A stretch of DNA of 5,521 nucleotides from Leclercia sp. UBA7405 (lineage in GTDB: Bacteria; Pseudomonadota; Gammaproteobacteria; Enterobacterales; Enterobacteriaceae). The notes beneath the pieces were generated by a model. The model did no database searches. It saw nothing but the letters and a program-made list of their open reading frames with translations, and was not told where the DNA came from. Below, one piece after another: positions 1 through 5,521 of this stretch. The position numbers and the translations under genes are program-made. The DNA is taken from the NCBI GenBank assembly GCA_002469605.1, contig DKMV01000268.1, forward strand, positions 1 to 5,521. Reading direction: 5' to 3'. Each line of letters opens with the position of its first letter. Positions within the stretch are counted from its first letter, which is position 1.

Positions 1-573
1 CTCGGAGCGGCCAAAGGTGGTGAGGCGCAGACACAGCGGTGGCTCCGGCAGGGTGAAGCGCTGACGCAGCCGCGGCAGGATCTCTTGTTCCACCATCACC
101 TTAAATTCTGAAGGCACGCCCGGGGTAAAGAACATCAGGCAGCGATTGAGCTGTAGCGCAAAGCCGCAGGCGGTGCCTACCGGGTTATGAACCAGCTCGG
201 CGCTGGCGGGGATCTCTGCCTGCTTGCGGTTGCTGGGCGCCATCACCCGGCCACGCTCCTGGAAAAACTGCTCCATGTAAGTGAGCCACTCGGCGTGCAG
301 AACCAGCGCTTCGCCTTTGGCGGTGGCCGCTGCCAGCGCGCTCAGATCGTCGCTGGTCGGGCCCAGACCGCCGTTCACAATCAGCACATCCGCATGCTCG
401 CTGCGCTCACGCAGCACCGAGACCAGCGCATTCAGATCATCGCCGACGGTGTTGCGGCGGGTTAAGGGTAATCCCTGCTCAAAGAAAAAATCTGCCAGCC
501 AGGCCGCATTGGTATCCGTGATTTGCCCATGCAGCACTTCGTCGCCGGTGGATAACATCTCCACGTTTATCAT
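1..573 (-). CDS. yfaY: YfaY, CinA-like MoCF-domain protein (3' end cut off by window edge)
   Basis: The first 191 codons of a protein of about 400 residues are visible; the frame runs open through base 1. The start is ATG at 573, chosen because AAGGGAG (586-580) sits 6 nt upstream and the N-terminus MINVEMLSTGDEVLHGQ lines up with the start of E. coli YfaY. The visible part is the MoaB/MogA-like (MoCF, COG1058) domain: TGDEVLHGQ at residues 9-17, the NGGLGPTSDD loop at 67-76, and FFTPGVPSEF at 148-157. Any C-terminal CinA (COG2425-type deamidase-like) region lies outside the window. From family knowledge, CinA proteins recycle or hydrolyse nucleotide by-products (NMN deamidation, ADP-ribose/CoA pyrophosphatase activity in some members). 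E. coli YfaY is regarded as a paralogue of the genuine NMN deamidase PncC without shown deamidase activity, so its role is unsettled. It lies downstream of yfaZ, separated by a hairpin and a candidate promoter. Identity is near certain; function is not. Confidence 0.95.
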   Translation of the reverse strand, partial: MINVEMLSTGDEVLHGQITDTNAAWLADFFFEQGLPLTRRNTVGDDLNALVSVLRERSEHADVLIVNGGLGPTSDDLSALAAATAKGEALVLHAEWLTYMEQFFQERGRVMAPSNRKQAEIPASAELVHNPVGTACGFALQLNRCLMFFTPGVPSEFKVMVEQEILPRLRQRFTLPEPPLCLRLTTFGRSE

Positions 574-601
574 TGTGTTCTCCCTTAAAGGTGGTGAAAA
601 C

Positions 602-629
602 ACTATAGCGCAATCGACGGGGGTGGGAA
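602..629 (-). promoter_or_regulatory. Candidate yfaY promoter
   Basis: Reading the minus strand, TATAGT (607-602) is a good sigma-70 -10 box. The best -35 at a 16-nt spacing is TTCCCA (629-624), which is weak. Transcription would start near base 595, giving a leader of about 20 nt before the yfaY Shine-Dalgarno. It lies just beyond the hairpin that follows yfaZ, as expected if yfaY is transcribed independently. This is motif reading only. Confidence 0.45.
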
Positions 630-639
630 GAGGGAAACA

Positions 640-660
640 GGCGCGGCGGAACACCGCGCC
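640..660 (-). terminator. Hairpin after yfaZ, probable terminator
   Basis: There is a perfect 7-bp GC inverted repeat, GGCGCGG / CCGCGCC, with a 7-nt loop. It begins 6 bases past the yfaZ stop codon. On the minus strand it is followed by TGTTTCCCTCTT, a pyrimidine-rich but imperfect T-tract, so termination may be partial or factor-assisted. Its position between yfaZ and the candidate yfaY promoter supports a transcript end. Confidence 0.6.
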
Positions 661-666
661 GGAGGG

Positions 667-1209
667 TTAGAAGCCTGCGCTTACGCCCACATAAGGGCCG
701 TCGGCAATGGCGTTATCCCGATTGCCATCTTTACCGGCGAGGTTCAGGTAGCGATAGCCCGCTTCGATAGTAATGGGTCGCATAATGGTCCAGCGTGCGC
801 CCGCATTCGCCTCTTTATAGCTATCAATACCGCTGGAGAGCGAGTCCGGAGAGTAGTAGTACTCGCCAAAGATCCCGAAGCTGTCGCCAATCTTCCACTG
901 TAACCCGCCACCTACCGCTGCTGCATAGCCCTCATCGTTATCTTTCGGGTTGCTGTAGATGCCTTTACCACCCACGGTCGCCATAAAGGGACCCAGGGGG
1001 ACGTTCAGACCCAGACCAAGGCTTGCCACGTCGCCTTCGTCATCGTTGTTGGTCCAGTTACCGCTCAGCGCCAGGCCGGTGGTTTCAGTGCCAAAACCGA
1101 TGCCAACGTTGGTATAGTCTTTACCCGCCTGGCCGCTGACAGAGATGGCACTGGCCGTCGCAGATACAAACATCAGGCCGCTCAGGCCAATTAATGCCAC
1201 TTTTTTCAT
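667..1209 (-). CDS. yfaZ: YfaZ family outer membrane protein
   Basis: A 180-residue protein of the YfaZ family (PF07437 type), predicted to be a small outer-membrane beta-barrel of unknown substrate. Residues 1-21 form a classical Sec signal peptide: two lysines, a hydrophobic core (VALIGLSGLMFV) and an ASA cleavage motif before ISVSGQAG. The mature part is rich in glycine and alternating aromatic/hydrophobic residues (EYYYSP, GYRYLN) and ends in phenylalanine (GVSAGF), the usual signal for BAM-dependent assembly. The chosen start is ATG at 1209. The frame extends six codons further to an ATG at 1227 (MCGITT), but that would put extra residues before a normal signal peptide. The Shine-Dalgarno is modest (GGGAT about 9 nt upstream). 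It has its own candidate promoter and is followed by a hairpin, so it looks monocistronic. The sequence agrees closely with enterobacterial YfaZ as I know it; the function is undetermined. Confidence 0.93.
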   Translation of the reverse strand: MKKVALIGLSGLMFVSATASAISVSGQAGKDYTNVGIGFGTETTGLALSGNWTNNDDEGDVASLGLGLNVPLGPFMATVGGKGIYSNPKDNDEGYAAAVGGGLQWKIGDSFGIFGEYYYSPDSLSSGIDSYKEANAGARWTIMRPITIEAGYRYLNLAGKDGNRDNAIADGPYVGVSAGF

Positions 1210-1253
1210 TGTCGTGATCCCGCACATTTATAGAGAAAGCCCCAAAGCGCGTG

Positions 1254-1281
1254 ATTTTAACCCGAGCGAAGCGGCAATCAA
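1254..1281 (-). promoter_or_regulatory. Candidate yfaZ promoter
   Basis: On the minus strand TTGATT (1281-1276) and TAAAAT (1259-1254) are separated by 16 nt, a good sigma-70 match. Transcription would start near 1247, leaving a leader of about 37 nt to the ATG at 1209. A second, weaker pair lies further upstream (TTACAA, 18-nt spacer, TCTAAT). No operator of a known regulator was recognised. Confidence 0.5.
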
Positions 1282-1349
1282 TGCCCGATTAGAGGGTATA
1301 TGGGCCGTAGTTTGTAACGATTTGAAACCCTGGTCTTTATGCGGATAAG

Positions 1350-1367
1350 CGGGAGCCGAAGCTCCCG
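1350..1367 (-). terminator. UUCG-capped hairpin after rpn, probable terminator
   Basis: A perfect 7-bp stem (CGGGAGC / GCTCCCG) encloses four bases. On the minus strand the loop reads TTCG closed by C-G, the exceptionally stable cUUCGg tetraloop. It starts 16 bases past the rpn stop codon (1384-1386). The following bases, CTTATCC, make a poor U-tract, so this could be a terminator of limited strength or an mRNA 3'-end stabiliser. On the plus strand the loop would be CGAA, and no gene on that strand needs it. Confidence 0.6.
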
Positions 1368-1383
1368 AGGCGTTGCGCGGGAA

Positions 1384-1605
1384 TTAGTGTTGTGCCTGTT
1401 CAATGATTTCGGGTGTCAGCCCGGTCAGCTGCGCCACCCGTTCCGGCTCAAGGCCGTTGTCGAGCATGGTTCGGGCGATACGCAGCGCCTCCTGTTCCAC
1501 GCCCTGTGCAATTCCTTGATTCAGGCCCTGGGCTATCCCCTGATTCAGACCCTGAGCAATTCCTTTTGCCATCCCCTCTTCACGGAGATATTGCGCAATG
1601 TTCAT
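1384..1605 (-). CDS. rpnS: RpnS: separately translated C-terminal protein nested in rpn, putative antitoxin
   Basis: An in-frame ATG at 1605 (codon 246 of rpn) would give a 73-residue protein, MNIAQYLREEGMAKG..., sharing the rpn stop. Support is the initiation signal AGAAGGAGA (1619-1611): the core AAGGAG leaves six bases before the ATG, better than the signal of the full-length gene. The product comprises a short N-terminal helix, seven G-hydrophobic-x-K/Q tetrapeptides, an amphipathic helix (EALRIARTMLDNG) and a helix-turn-helix-like tail. In E. coli, Rpn C-terminal domains are reported to be made separately from internal starts and to block the toxic full-length nuclease, dimerising through a helix that can carry such four-residue repeats. 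The match in position, repeat type and start signal is close. I saw no convincing internal promoter, only a weak TTTTTA/TACAAA pair at 1659-1631, so RpnS may come from the full rpn mRNA. Expression and inhibition are inferred. Confidence 0.65.
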   Translation of the reverse strand: MNIAQYLREEGMAKGIAQGLNQGIAQGLNQGIAQGVEQEALRIARTMLDNGLEPERVAQLTGLTPEIIEQAQH

Positions 1606-2340
1606 TAACGTCTCCTTCTGTTGATGATCCTTTGTACTGCTGGCAAGGGAGGATAAAAACGCCGCGGGATCGGCGGTATGGCCGGCCTGGACAAGATAAT
1701 TCAGCAGCGTTTTCAACTCCGCGTCGCCAGTGTATCCCAGCGTCAGGATCCTGACCAGATGCTGGTGCAGCTCCAGCAGATCTCGCTGGCGGATATGTTT
1801 TTGCAGTAGCTCCAGCATGGCAAGACGGCGGTGTTGAATAATAGTCTCGTCCGGCACGCAGGTGATATCCACCAGCGGAAAGGCCTGGCTATATAACGCC
1901 CGGGCCTGTTCAGGATGGGCAAACGCATCGAGCCAGCGTAATGACCACGGATAGGGCGAAATTTTGCCGTGATAAAAGAGAAGCGGTATCACCAGCGGCA
2001 GCGCCGCGTGCCCCTTATCAAGGTGACGCTGCATGGCGGCAATAGCATAGCGCATCAGGCGAAACGCCATATTAGGATCGGGTGAGCTTTGATGCTCTAT
2101 CAGGGCATAGATGTAGCCCGTGCCGCCGGCCGTTTTCATAGAGTAAAGGATATCGGAGTAGCAAAGGCGGAGATCCTCCTCGACAAAGCTACCCGACTCG
2201 AGAGCCAGCGACGACAGGTCACACAGTTCCCGAAGATGCTCGGGGAGATGGAGCGTAAAAAAATCCCGCGCCGTCTCTGCGTGCGAAAGTAGTTTGCGAA
2301 ATACCGCGTCATGCGGTGTTGTTGAGTGTGAGCCGTGCAT
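1384..2340 (-). CDS. rpn: Rpn family recombination-promoting nuclease / putative transposase (RpnL)
   Basis: A 318-residue Rpn protein (PF04754, 'YhgA-like' or Transposase_31 family) with a PD-(D/E)XK nuclease fold. I chose ATG at 2340 because TAAGGGA (2351-2345) lies just upstream and the family N-terminus HDAVFRKLLSH follows at residues 10-20. The frame extends upstream to an ATG at 2385, but that stretch overlaps the candidate promoter. Likely catalytic residues are D63 in YSDILYS and E82/Q84 in IEHQS; D63 matches the aspartate needed for RpnA activity in E. coli. Next come the family block AFRLMRYAIAAMQRH, then PLLFYHG and PYPWSL, a helical region, seven tetrapeptide repeats (256-283) and a tail (VAQLTGLTPEII) resembling a helix-turn-helix. 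Known Rpn proteins are DNA endonucleases, reported to promote RecA-independent recombination and to act as toxins in phage defence. The gene is less GC-rich than the men genes (28/60 at 2041-2100, 29/60 at 1921-1980), suggesting horizontal arrival. Which of RpnA-E is closest is not resolved here. Confidence 0.93.
   Translation of the reverse strand: MHGSHSTTPHDAVFRKLLSHAETARDFFTLHLPEHLRELCDLSSLALESGSFVEEDLRLCYSDILYSMKTAGGTGYIYALIEHQSSPDPNMAFRLMRYAIAAMQRHLDKGHAALPLVIPLLFYHGKISPYPWSLRWLDAFAHPEQARALYSQAFPLVDITCVPDETIIQHRRLAMLELLQKHIRQRDLLELHQHLVRILTLGYTGDAELKTLLNYLVQAGHTADPAAFLSSLASSTKDHQQKETLMNIAQYLREEGMAKGIAQGLNQGIAQGLNQGIAQGVEQEALRIARTMLDNGLEPERVAQLTGLTPEIIEQAQH
1492..1575 (-). repeat. Tandem 12-bp / 4-residue coding repeats in the Rpn C-terminus
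   Basis: Seven consecutive 12-bp units encode GMAK, GIAQ, GLNQ, GIAQ, GLNQ, GIAQ, GVEQ (Rpn residues 256-283). At the DNA level the last six group into three imperfect 24-bp copies starting at 1563, 1539 and 1515, with several synonymous differences. Every unit length is a multiple of three, so gain or loss of copies keeps the frame. Four-residue repeats at this place are known to vary in number between strains in Rpn families. They probably form a long amphipathic helix used in dimerisation. Confidence 0.9.
1611..1619 (-). promoter_or_regulatory. Internal Shine-Dalgarno for RpnS
   Basis: On the minus strand AGAAGGAGA inside the rpn coding region is nearly complementary to the 16S rRNA 3' end. 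Its AAGGAG core ends six bases before the in-frame ATG at 1605. It encodes part of the Q-K-E-T stretch in full-length Rpn, so the codons serve two purposes. Confidence 0.7.
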
Positions 2341-2344
2341 ATTT

Positions 2345-2351
2345 TCCCTTA
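2345..2351 (-). promoter_or_regulatory. Ribosome binding site deciding the rpn start
   Basis: TAAGGGA on the minus strand lies four bases before the ATG at 2340 (about six from its GGG core). This supports that start rather than the ATG at 2385, which would add 15 residues without resemblance to the family and has no comparable signal. Confidence 0.7.
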
Positions 2352-2370
2352 CGCCCGATCCTTTTGGCGG

Positions 2371-2398
2371 AAAATAGCACAGCACGTAGCGATGTCAT
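2371..2398 (-). promoter_or_regulatory. Candidate rpn promoter
   Basis: On the minus strand ATGACA (2398-2393, five of six consensus bases) is followed after 16 nt by TATTTT (2376-2371). The -10 is preceded by TGC, giving the extended -10 form TGn. Transcription would begin near 2364, about 24 nt ahead of the rpn ATG. It lies between the menE stop and rpn, so rpn can be expressed independently of the men operon. Confidence 0.5.
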
Positions 2399-2433
2399 GC
2401 AGGATGATGCGATTTACCGAACAGCCTCGCAGA

Positions 2434-3801
2434 TTAGCCTTTTAGCGAGTGGTTGACCCACTCCTGCAATGCGCGGCGCGAAATTTTAATCCCGCCATTT
2501 TTTAGCTCGGGCGGCAGCACCAGCCAGTGAACCGGCTGCTGAAAACGCGCCAGCTTATCGCTGAGCCAGAGCGGCAGCCGGGTAATGTCTGCTCCGGTTT
2601 CGCACTCCACCACCGCTACCGGACGCTGACCGAACTCGACATCATCGAGCGGTACGACAAAGGCCTGGCTTACCTGCGGATGGGTGGCAATCACCCGCTC
2701 AATCTCTTCTGGCTGAATGCCTTCGCCACCGCTGAAAAAGAGATTATCCATGCGCCCGAGAATAGTGAGACGCCCCTGGTCAATCTCGCCGCGATCGCGG
2801 GTGGCAAACCAGCCTTCGGCGTTGGCAATCGGCGTCAGGGTACCGTTACGCCAGTAGCCGCTGGCCATGCTCTGTGCCTTTAACCACACTTCGTCCTCCA
2901 CCAGCCGTAACGATCTACCGGGAAGCACGCTGCCTACGTCGGCCTTGCCGTCGGCCTCTTTGGCACAGACGGTAGAGGCAAACTCGGTTAGCCCATACCC
3001 ACACCAGCAGCGAATGCCGCGTTGACGGGCTTCAAGCGTAAGTTCAACCGGAATGGCCGCCCCGCCCAACAGTACGGCTTTTAATGCAACCTGCGCGTCG
3101 GATCTGAGCAAGCGCCAGAGCTGGGTGGGCACCAGCGAGGCGTGCGTACAGCCCTCCAGCATCTGCTCCAGCGGCTGTTTGTCGCACACGGTAAGACGGG
3201 CGCCTGCCAGCAGCCAGCGCCAGAGGATCCCCTGCCCGGAGACGTGGAACAGAGGCAGGGAGAGCAGCCAATCGTCATCGCCGGCAAAAGGTAATAACGC
3301 CAGTACCCCTTCGGCGCTGGCGAGGTGTGCGTCACAGGTATGCACCGCGGCTTTGGGCAGCCCCGTTGAGCCCGAGGTGAGGGTCATGGTCGCCAGCCGA
3401 TCGGCCTGCCAGGGGGCGCAGGTCCGATCCGGCCCGTCACGCATCTCCAGCGTTTGCAGGCCGGTATAGTCGCCCATGCCGTTCAGCACCAGCGCAAAAC
3501 GCAGGGTCATCTGCGGAAGGAGAACCTCAAGCAGCGGGCGCGGCAGCTGCGGGTTAACGGGCAGAAGCCGCGCCCCGCACTGTAACAACGCCAGCCACGC
3601 CAGAAGCGTATCAGGGTGGTTGTGCGCCTGCAGCATCACCCCATCGCCCTCTTTCACCCCCTGCTGCGCAAAGCCGCTGGCCAGGGCATCAATCCGCTGG
3701 CAGAGCTGCCCCCAGCTCAGCGGCTGGCCATTTAGCCGCAGAGCCGGTTTATCGGCATTCTGCGCCCGCCAGTGGCGCCAGGGCCAGTCGGTGAAGATCA
3801 T
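2434..3801 (-). CDS. menE: o-Succinylbenzoate--CoA ligase MenE
   Basis: A 455-residue cytoplasmic enzyme that converts o-succinylbenzoate, ATP and CoA to o-succinylbenzoyl-CoA, the activation step of menaquinone synthesis. It belongs to the adenylate-forming (acyl-CoA synthetase) superfamily. The signatures occur in order: the phosphate-binding loop [15 protein letters not shown] (141-155), GYGLTEFAS (268-276), TRDRGE (334-339) with the ribose-binding aspartate, and [20 protein letters not shown], which opens the mobile C-terminal domain. The catalytic lysine is K439 in NGGIKISR. Length is close to E. coli MenE (451 residues). The ATG at 3801 overlaps the menC stop as ATGA, with GGAG about 8 nt upstream inside menC, so translation is probably coupled. 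It is the last men gene here; no clear terminator follows, so some read-through into rpn is possible. The gene looks intact. Confidence 0.97.
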   Translation of the reverse strand: MIFTDWPWRHWRAQNADKPALRLNGQPLSWGQLCQRIDALASGFAQQGVKEGDGVMLQAHNHPDTLLAWLALLQCGARLLPVNPQLPRPLLEVLLPQMTLRFALVLNGMGDYTGLQTLEMRDGPDRTCAPWQADRLATMTLTSGSTGLPKAAVHTCDAHLASAEGVLALLPFAGDDDWLLSLPLFHVSGQGILWRWLLAGARLTVCDKQPLEQMLEGCTHASLVPTQLWRLLRSDAQVALKAVLLGGAAIPVELTLEARQRGIRCWCGYGLTEFASTVCAKEADGKADVGSVLPGRSLRLVEDEVWLKAQSMASGYWRNGTLTPIANAEGWFATRDRGEIDQGRLTILGRMDNLFFSGGEGIQPEEIERVIATHPQVSQAFVVPLDDVEFGQRPVAVVECETGADITRLPLWLSDKLARFQQPVHWLVLPPELKNGGIKISRRALQEWVNHSLKG

Positions 3802-4763
3802 AGTAACGGCTCCAGCGCCTCACGACCCCAAAGGGGCAAGGTGCTACCCGGCCACGGACGCAGTAGCTGCGCCTGCATCAGGCTCAGGGTATCCAGACCG
3901 GGCACGGTTTGCGGCGTCAGCCAGGCGGCAATACGCGCCAGCTGGCTCAGGCCAAGGCTTGATTCAATGGATGAGCTGATCACCGCCGTCATGCCCGCAG
4001 CCTGGGCGGCTGCGATCTGCTGGCGTACTTTTTCGAGGCTGCCGGTCAGCGTTGGTTTGATCACCACCACGCTGACGCCCGGTTCAGCGATAAACTCAAA
4101 ACCGGGCTCCCTCAGGCTCTCATCCCAGGCAATAGCGATGCCGGTTTCGCGGGCAAACGCGAGGGAGTCGGCGCAGGTTTTGCAGGGCTCCTCAAGAAAC
4201 GCGATGCGGGGCCGCAGCTCCGGCTTAACGTACTTTGCAAACTGCTGCGCTTTTACCGGCGTCCAGGCGCGATTGGCGTCCAGGCGCAGGCGCAGGTCCG
4301 CAATGGCTTCCAGCAGCAGATTGACCACCATCCCGTCGCGCACCGCTTCATAGAGGCCGACCTTGATTTTGGCGACCTTCTCGCCGGGCATCGCGGCAAG
4401 CAGGGCAAAGAGTTCATCGGGATCGCCGGTACAGAGCGGCGCGGCGCGGTAATCTGCGGTTTCTGGCAGGCTGCCCTCGAGCTCGGCCAGCGCGCAGCTG
4501 AGACCAAAGGCAACGGAGGGGACATCGGGCAGCGCCGACTGTCCGCCGTCTCGCCAGGCGGTAACCCACGCCAGCAGAGCGTCGCACGCCTCGTCCAGCG
4601 ACTCCAGGCTAAAGCCCGGCAGGGGGGAGATCTCTCCCCACCCTTCCCGCCCGCCCTGCGCCAGCCGGACGAGCAGACCGTCACGGGTTTTTAACCGCCT
4701 TTCGCGCAGTACCACGCCCGCGTCCATAGGGATCTGCCAGCGGTAAACCTGTGCCGTGCGCAT
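3798..4763 (-). CDS. menC: o-Succinylbenzoate synthase MenC
   Basis: A 321-residue enolase-superfamily enzyme that dehydrates 2-succinyl-6-hydroxy-2,4-cyclohexadiene-1-carboxylate (SHCHC) to o-succinylbenzoate. Catalytic residues are all in place: the KxK pair in AKIKVG (K132, K134), metal ligands D162 (LDANRAW), E191 (FLEEP) and D214 (AWDES), and the opposing lysine K236 (VIKPT). Each is one position later than in the 320-residue E. coli enzyme (K133, D161, E190, D213, K235). The N-terminus [16 protein letters not shown] also matches. The ATG at 4763-4761 shares its A with the menB stop (TAATG); only a weak GGAA lies upstream, which suggests reinitiation after menB. The 3' end overlaps menE by four bases. 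It acts between MenH (expected beyond the right edge) and MenE. Confidence 0.97.
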   Translation of the reverse strand: MRTAQVYRWQIPMDAGVVLRERRLKTRDGLLVRLAQGGREGWGEISPLPGFSLESLDEACDALLAWVTAWRDGGQSALPDVPSVAFGLSCALAELEGSLPETADYRAAPLCTGDPDELFALLAAMPGEKVAKIKVGLYEAVRDGMVVNLLLEAIADLRLRLDANRAWTPVKAQQFAKYVKPELRPRIAFLEEPCKTCADSLAFARETGIAIAWDESLREPGFEFIAEPGVSVVVIKPTLTGSLEKVRQQIAAAQAAGMTAVISSSIESSLGLSQLARIAAWLTPQTVPGLDTLSLMQAQLLRPWPGSTLPLWGREALEPLL

Positions 4764-5521
4764 TACGGGTTCCGTTTATATTTGCTGAAATCTGGCTGGC
4801 GCTTCTCGTTGAAGGCGTTGCGCCCTTCCTGGCCCTCTTCAGTCATATAGAAGAGCATGGTCGCATTGCCCGCCAGCTCCTGCAGACCGGCCTGGCCGTC
4901 ACAGTCGGCATTCAGCGCGGCCTTCAGGCAGCGCAGCGCCATCGGGCTGTTTTGCAGCATTTCGCGACACCAGCGCACGGTCTCTTTTTCCAGATCGGCA
5001 ACCGGCACCACGGTGTTGACCAGCCCCATATCCAGCGCCTCCTGGGCGTTGTACTGACGACAGAGGAACCAGATTTCACGGGCTTTTTTCTGCCCCACAA
5101 TGCGCGCCATATAGGACGCGCCCCAGCCGCCGTCGAAGGAGCCTACTTTCGGGCCGGTCTGGCCGAAGATGGCGTTTTCTGCCGCAATGGTCAGGTCGCA
5201 CATCATGTGCAGCACGTGGCCGCCGCCGATGGAGTAGCCGGCCACCATCGCCACCACCGGTTTCGGGCAGGTGCGGATCTGGCGCTGGAAGTCGAGGACG
5301 TTCAGGTGATGCACGCCGGAGTCATCCTGATATCCGCCGTAATCGCCGCGCACCTTCTGATCGCCGCCGGCGCAGAAGGCCTTTTCACCTTCACCGGTCA
5401 GGACAATAACGCCGATATTGTCGTCATAGCGGGCATCCGCCAGGGCCTGAATCATCTCCTTGACGGTGAGCGGGCGAAAGGCGTTACGCACCTGCGGGCG
5501 GTTGATGGTGATTTTGGCGAT
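4763..5521 (-). CDS. menB: 1,4-Dihydroxy-2-naphthoyl-CoA synthase MenB (5' end cut off by window edge)
   Basis: The last 252 codons of a crotonase-family protein are visible; by comparison with the 285-residue E. coli enzyme, 33 N-terminal residues lie beyond the right edge. MenB closes the second naphthoquinone ring, turning o-succinylbenzoyl-CoA into 1,4-dihydroxy-2-naphthoyl-CoA. Visible signatures (E. coli numbering) are [12 protein letters not shown] around residue 44, [11 protein letters not shown], the oxyanion-hole region AGYSIGGGH, and [14 protein letters not shown] starting at Q154, with active-site D163. Glycine at 156 marks the bicarbonate-dependent type. The C-terminal tail DFSKYKRNP agrees with the family. 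A GTG at 5491 is not the start: it is the internal valine of PQVRN, and the frame runs open to base 5521 through [10 protein letters not shown]. The stop overlaps the menC start by one base. The enzyme is cytoplasmic or loosely membrane-associated. The visible part is intact. Confidence 0.97.
   Translation of the reverse strand: MAKITINRPQVRNAFRPLTVKEMIQALADARYDDNIGVIVLTGEGEKAFCAGGDQKVRGDYGGYQDDSGVHHLNVLDFQRQIRTCPKPVVAMVAGYSIGGGHVLHMMCDLTIAAENAIFGQTGPKVGSFDGGWGASYMARIVGQKKAREIWFLCRQYNAQEALDMGLVNTVVPVADLEKETVRWCREMLQNSPMALRCLKAALNADCDGQAGLQELAGNATMLFYMTEEGQEGRNAFNEKRQPDFSKYKRNP

Noticed and set aside
281..670. Plus-strand open frame of 129 codons opposite yfaY and its promoter.
   Set aside because: Antisense to conserved YfaY sequence, Ser/Arg-rich, with no recognisable domain; a shadow.
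1210..1227. Longer yfaZ start at ATG 1227 (MCGITT extension).
   Set aside because: MKKVALIG at 1209 begins a normal Sec signal peptide; the extension would place extra residues before it.
1273..1285. Small inverted repeat GGCA-ATCAA-TGCC at the yfaZ -35 region, as a possible operator.
   Set aside because: Only 4 bp per arm, expected often by chance; it matches no known operator.
1631..1659. Internal promoter for RpnS (TTTTTA, 17-nt spacer, TACAAA on the minus strand).
   Set aside because: The -35 matches only three of six consensus bases; too weak to list as a feature without transcript data.
2341..2385. Longer rpn start at ATG 2385, adding 15 residues (MLCYFPPKGSGVREN).
   Set aside because: The extension has no family resemblance, lacks a Shine-Dalgarno and overlaps the candidate promoter; the ATG at 2340 has TAAGGGA directly upstream.
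2400..2433. Terminator between menE and rpn.
   Set aside because: Only a GCGA/TCGC 4-bp pairing with a long loop and no T-tract could be found; no credible intrinsic terminator.
3476..3979. Long plus-strand open frames opposite menE and menC (for example 3476-3979 and 3772-4353).
   Set aside because: They lie antisense to intact, well-recognised men genes, have low-complexity Ser/Arg/Ala-rich translations typical of shadows in GC-rich DNA, and match no family I know.
4763..5491. menB starting at the GTG at 5491.
   Set aside because: That GTG is the internal valine of PQVRNAFR; the upstream codons to base 5521 ([10 protein letters not shown]) are conserved MenB sequence, so the gene is simply cut by the window edge.

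Overview
The window comes from an enterobacterium of the family Enterobacteriaceae, probably an Enterobacter-like or Klebsiella-like genus. All recognisable genes are on the minus strand. The three menaquinone enzymes and the two yfa genes read residue for residue like the Escherichia/Salmonella/Enterobacter versions, and the men genes are GC-rich (39/60 and 41/60 in two hand-counted lines). The species cannot be fixed from this sequence alone.

In transcription order (right to left): the 3' part of menB (start lies beyond the right edge), then menC and menE complete. They are packed as one translationally coupled operon: menB/menC share one base (TAATG) and menC/menE overlap by four (ATGA). 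They carry out successive parts of menaquinone biosynthesis: MenC makes o-succinylbenzoate, MenE activates it to the CoA ester, and MenB cyclises it to 1,4-dihydroxy-2-naphthoyl-CoA. Downstream of menE is a less GC-rich rpn gene (PD-(D/E)XK recombination-promoting nuclease, PF04754-type) with its own candidate promoter and a UUCG-capped hairpin after its stop. Then come yfaZ, a small outer-membrane protein with a signal peptide, and the first 191 codons of yfaY, a CinA/MoCF-domain protein cut off by the left edge.

The most interesting element is inside rpn. An in-frame ATG at 1605 is preceded by a near-perfect Shine-Dalgarno sequence with a 6-nt spacer. It would make a separate 73-residue C-terminal protein (RpnS) that starts just before seven G-hydrophobic-x-K/Q tetrapeptide repeats. 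This fits the gene-within-gene toxin-antitoxin/anti-phage arrangement reported for Rpn proteins. A second point is the location: in E. coli and Salmonella, the yfaZ-menE interval holds the arn (polymyxin-resistance) operon, ais and pmrD (plus nudI in E. coli). Here it holds only rpn, so the interval is a variable site in an otherwise collinear backbone.

There is no gene-free stretch above 300 bases. The longest intergenic gap is 174 bases (1210-1383), holding the yfaZ promoter candidate and the rpn hairpin. No tRNA, rRNA, CRISPR array, insertion sequence or attachment site was seen.
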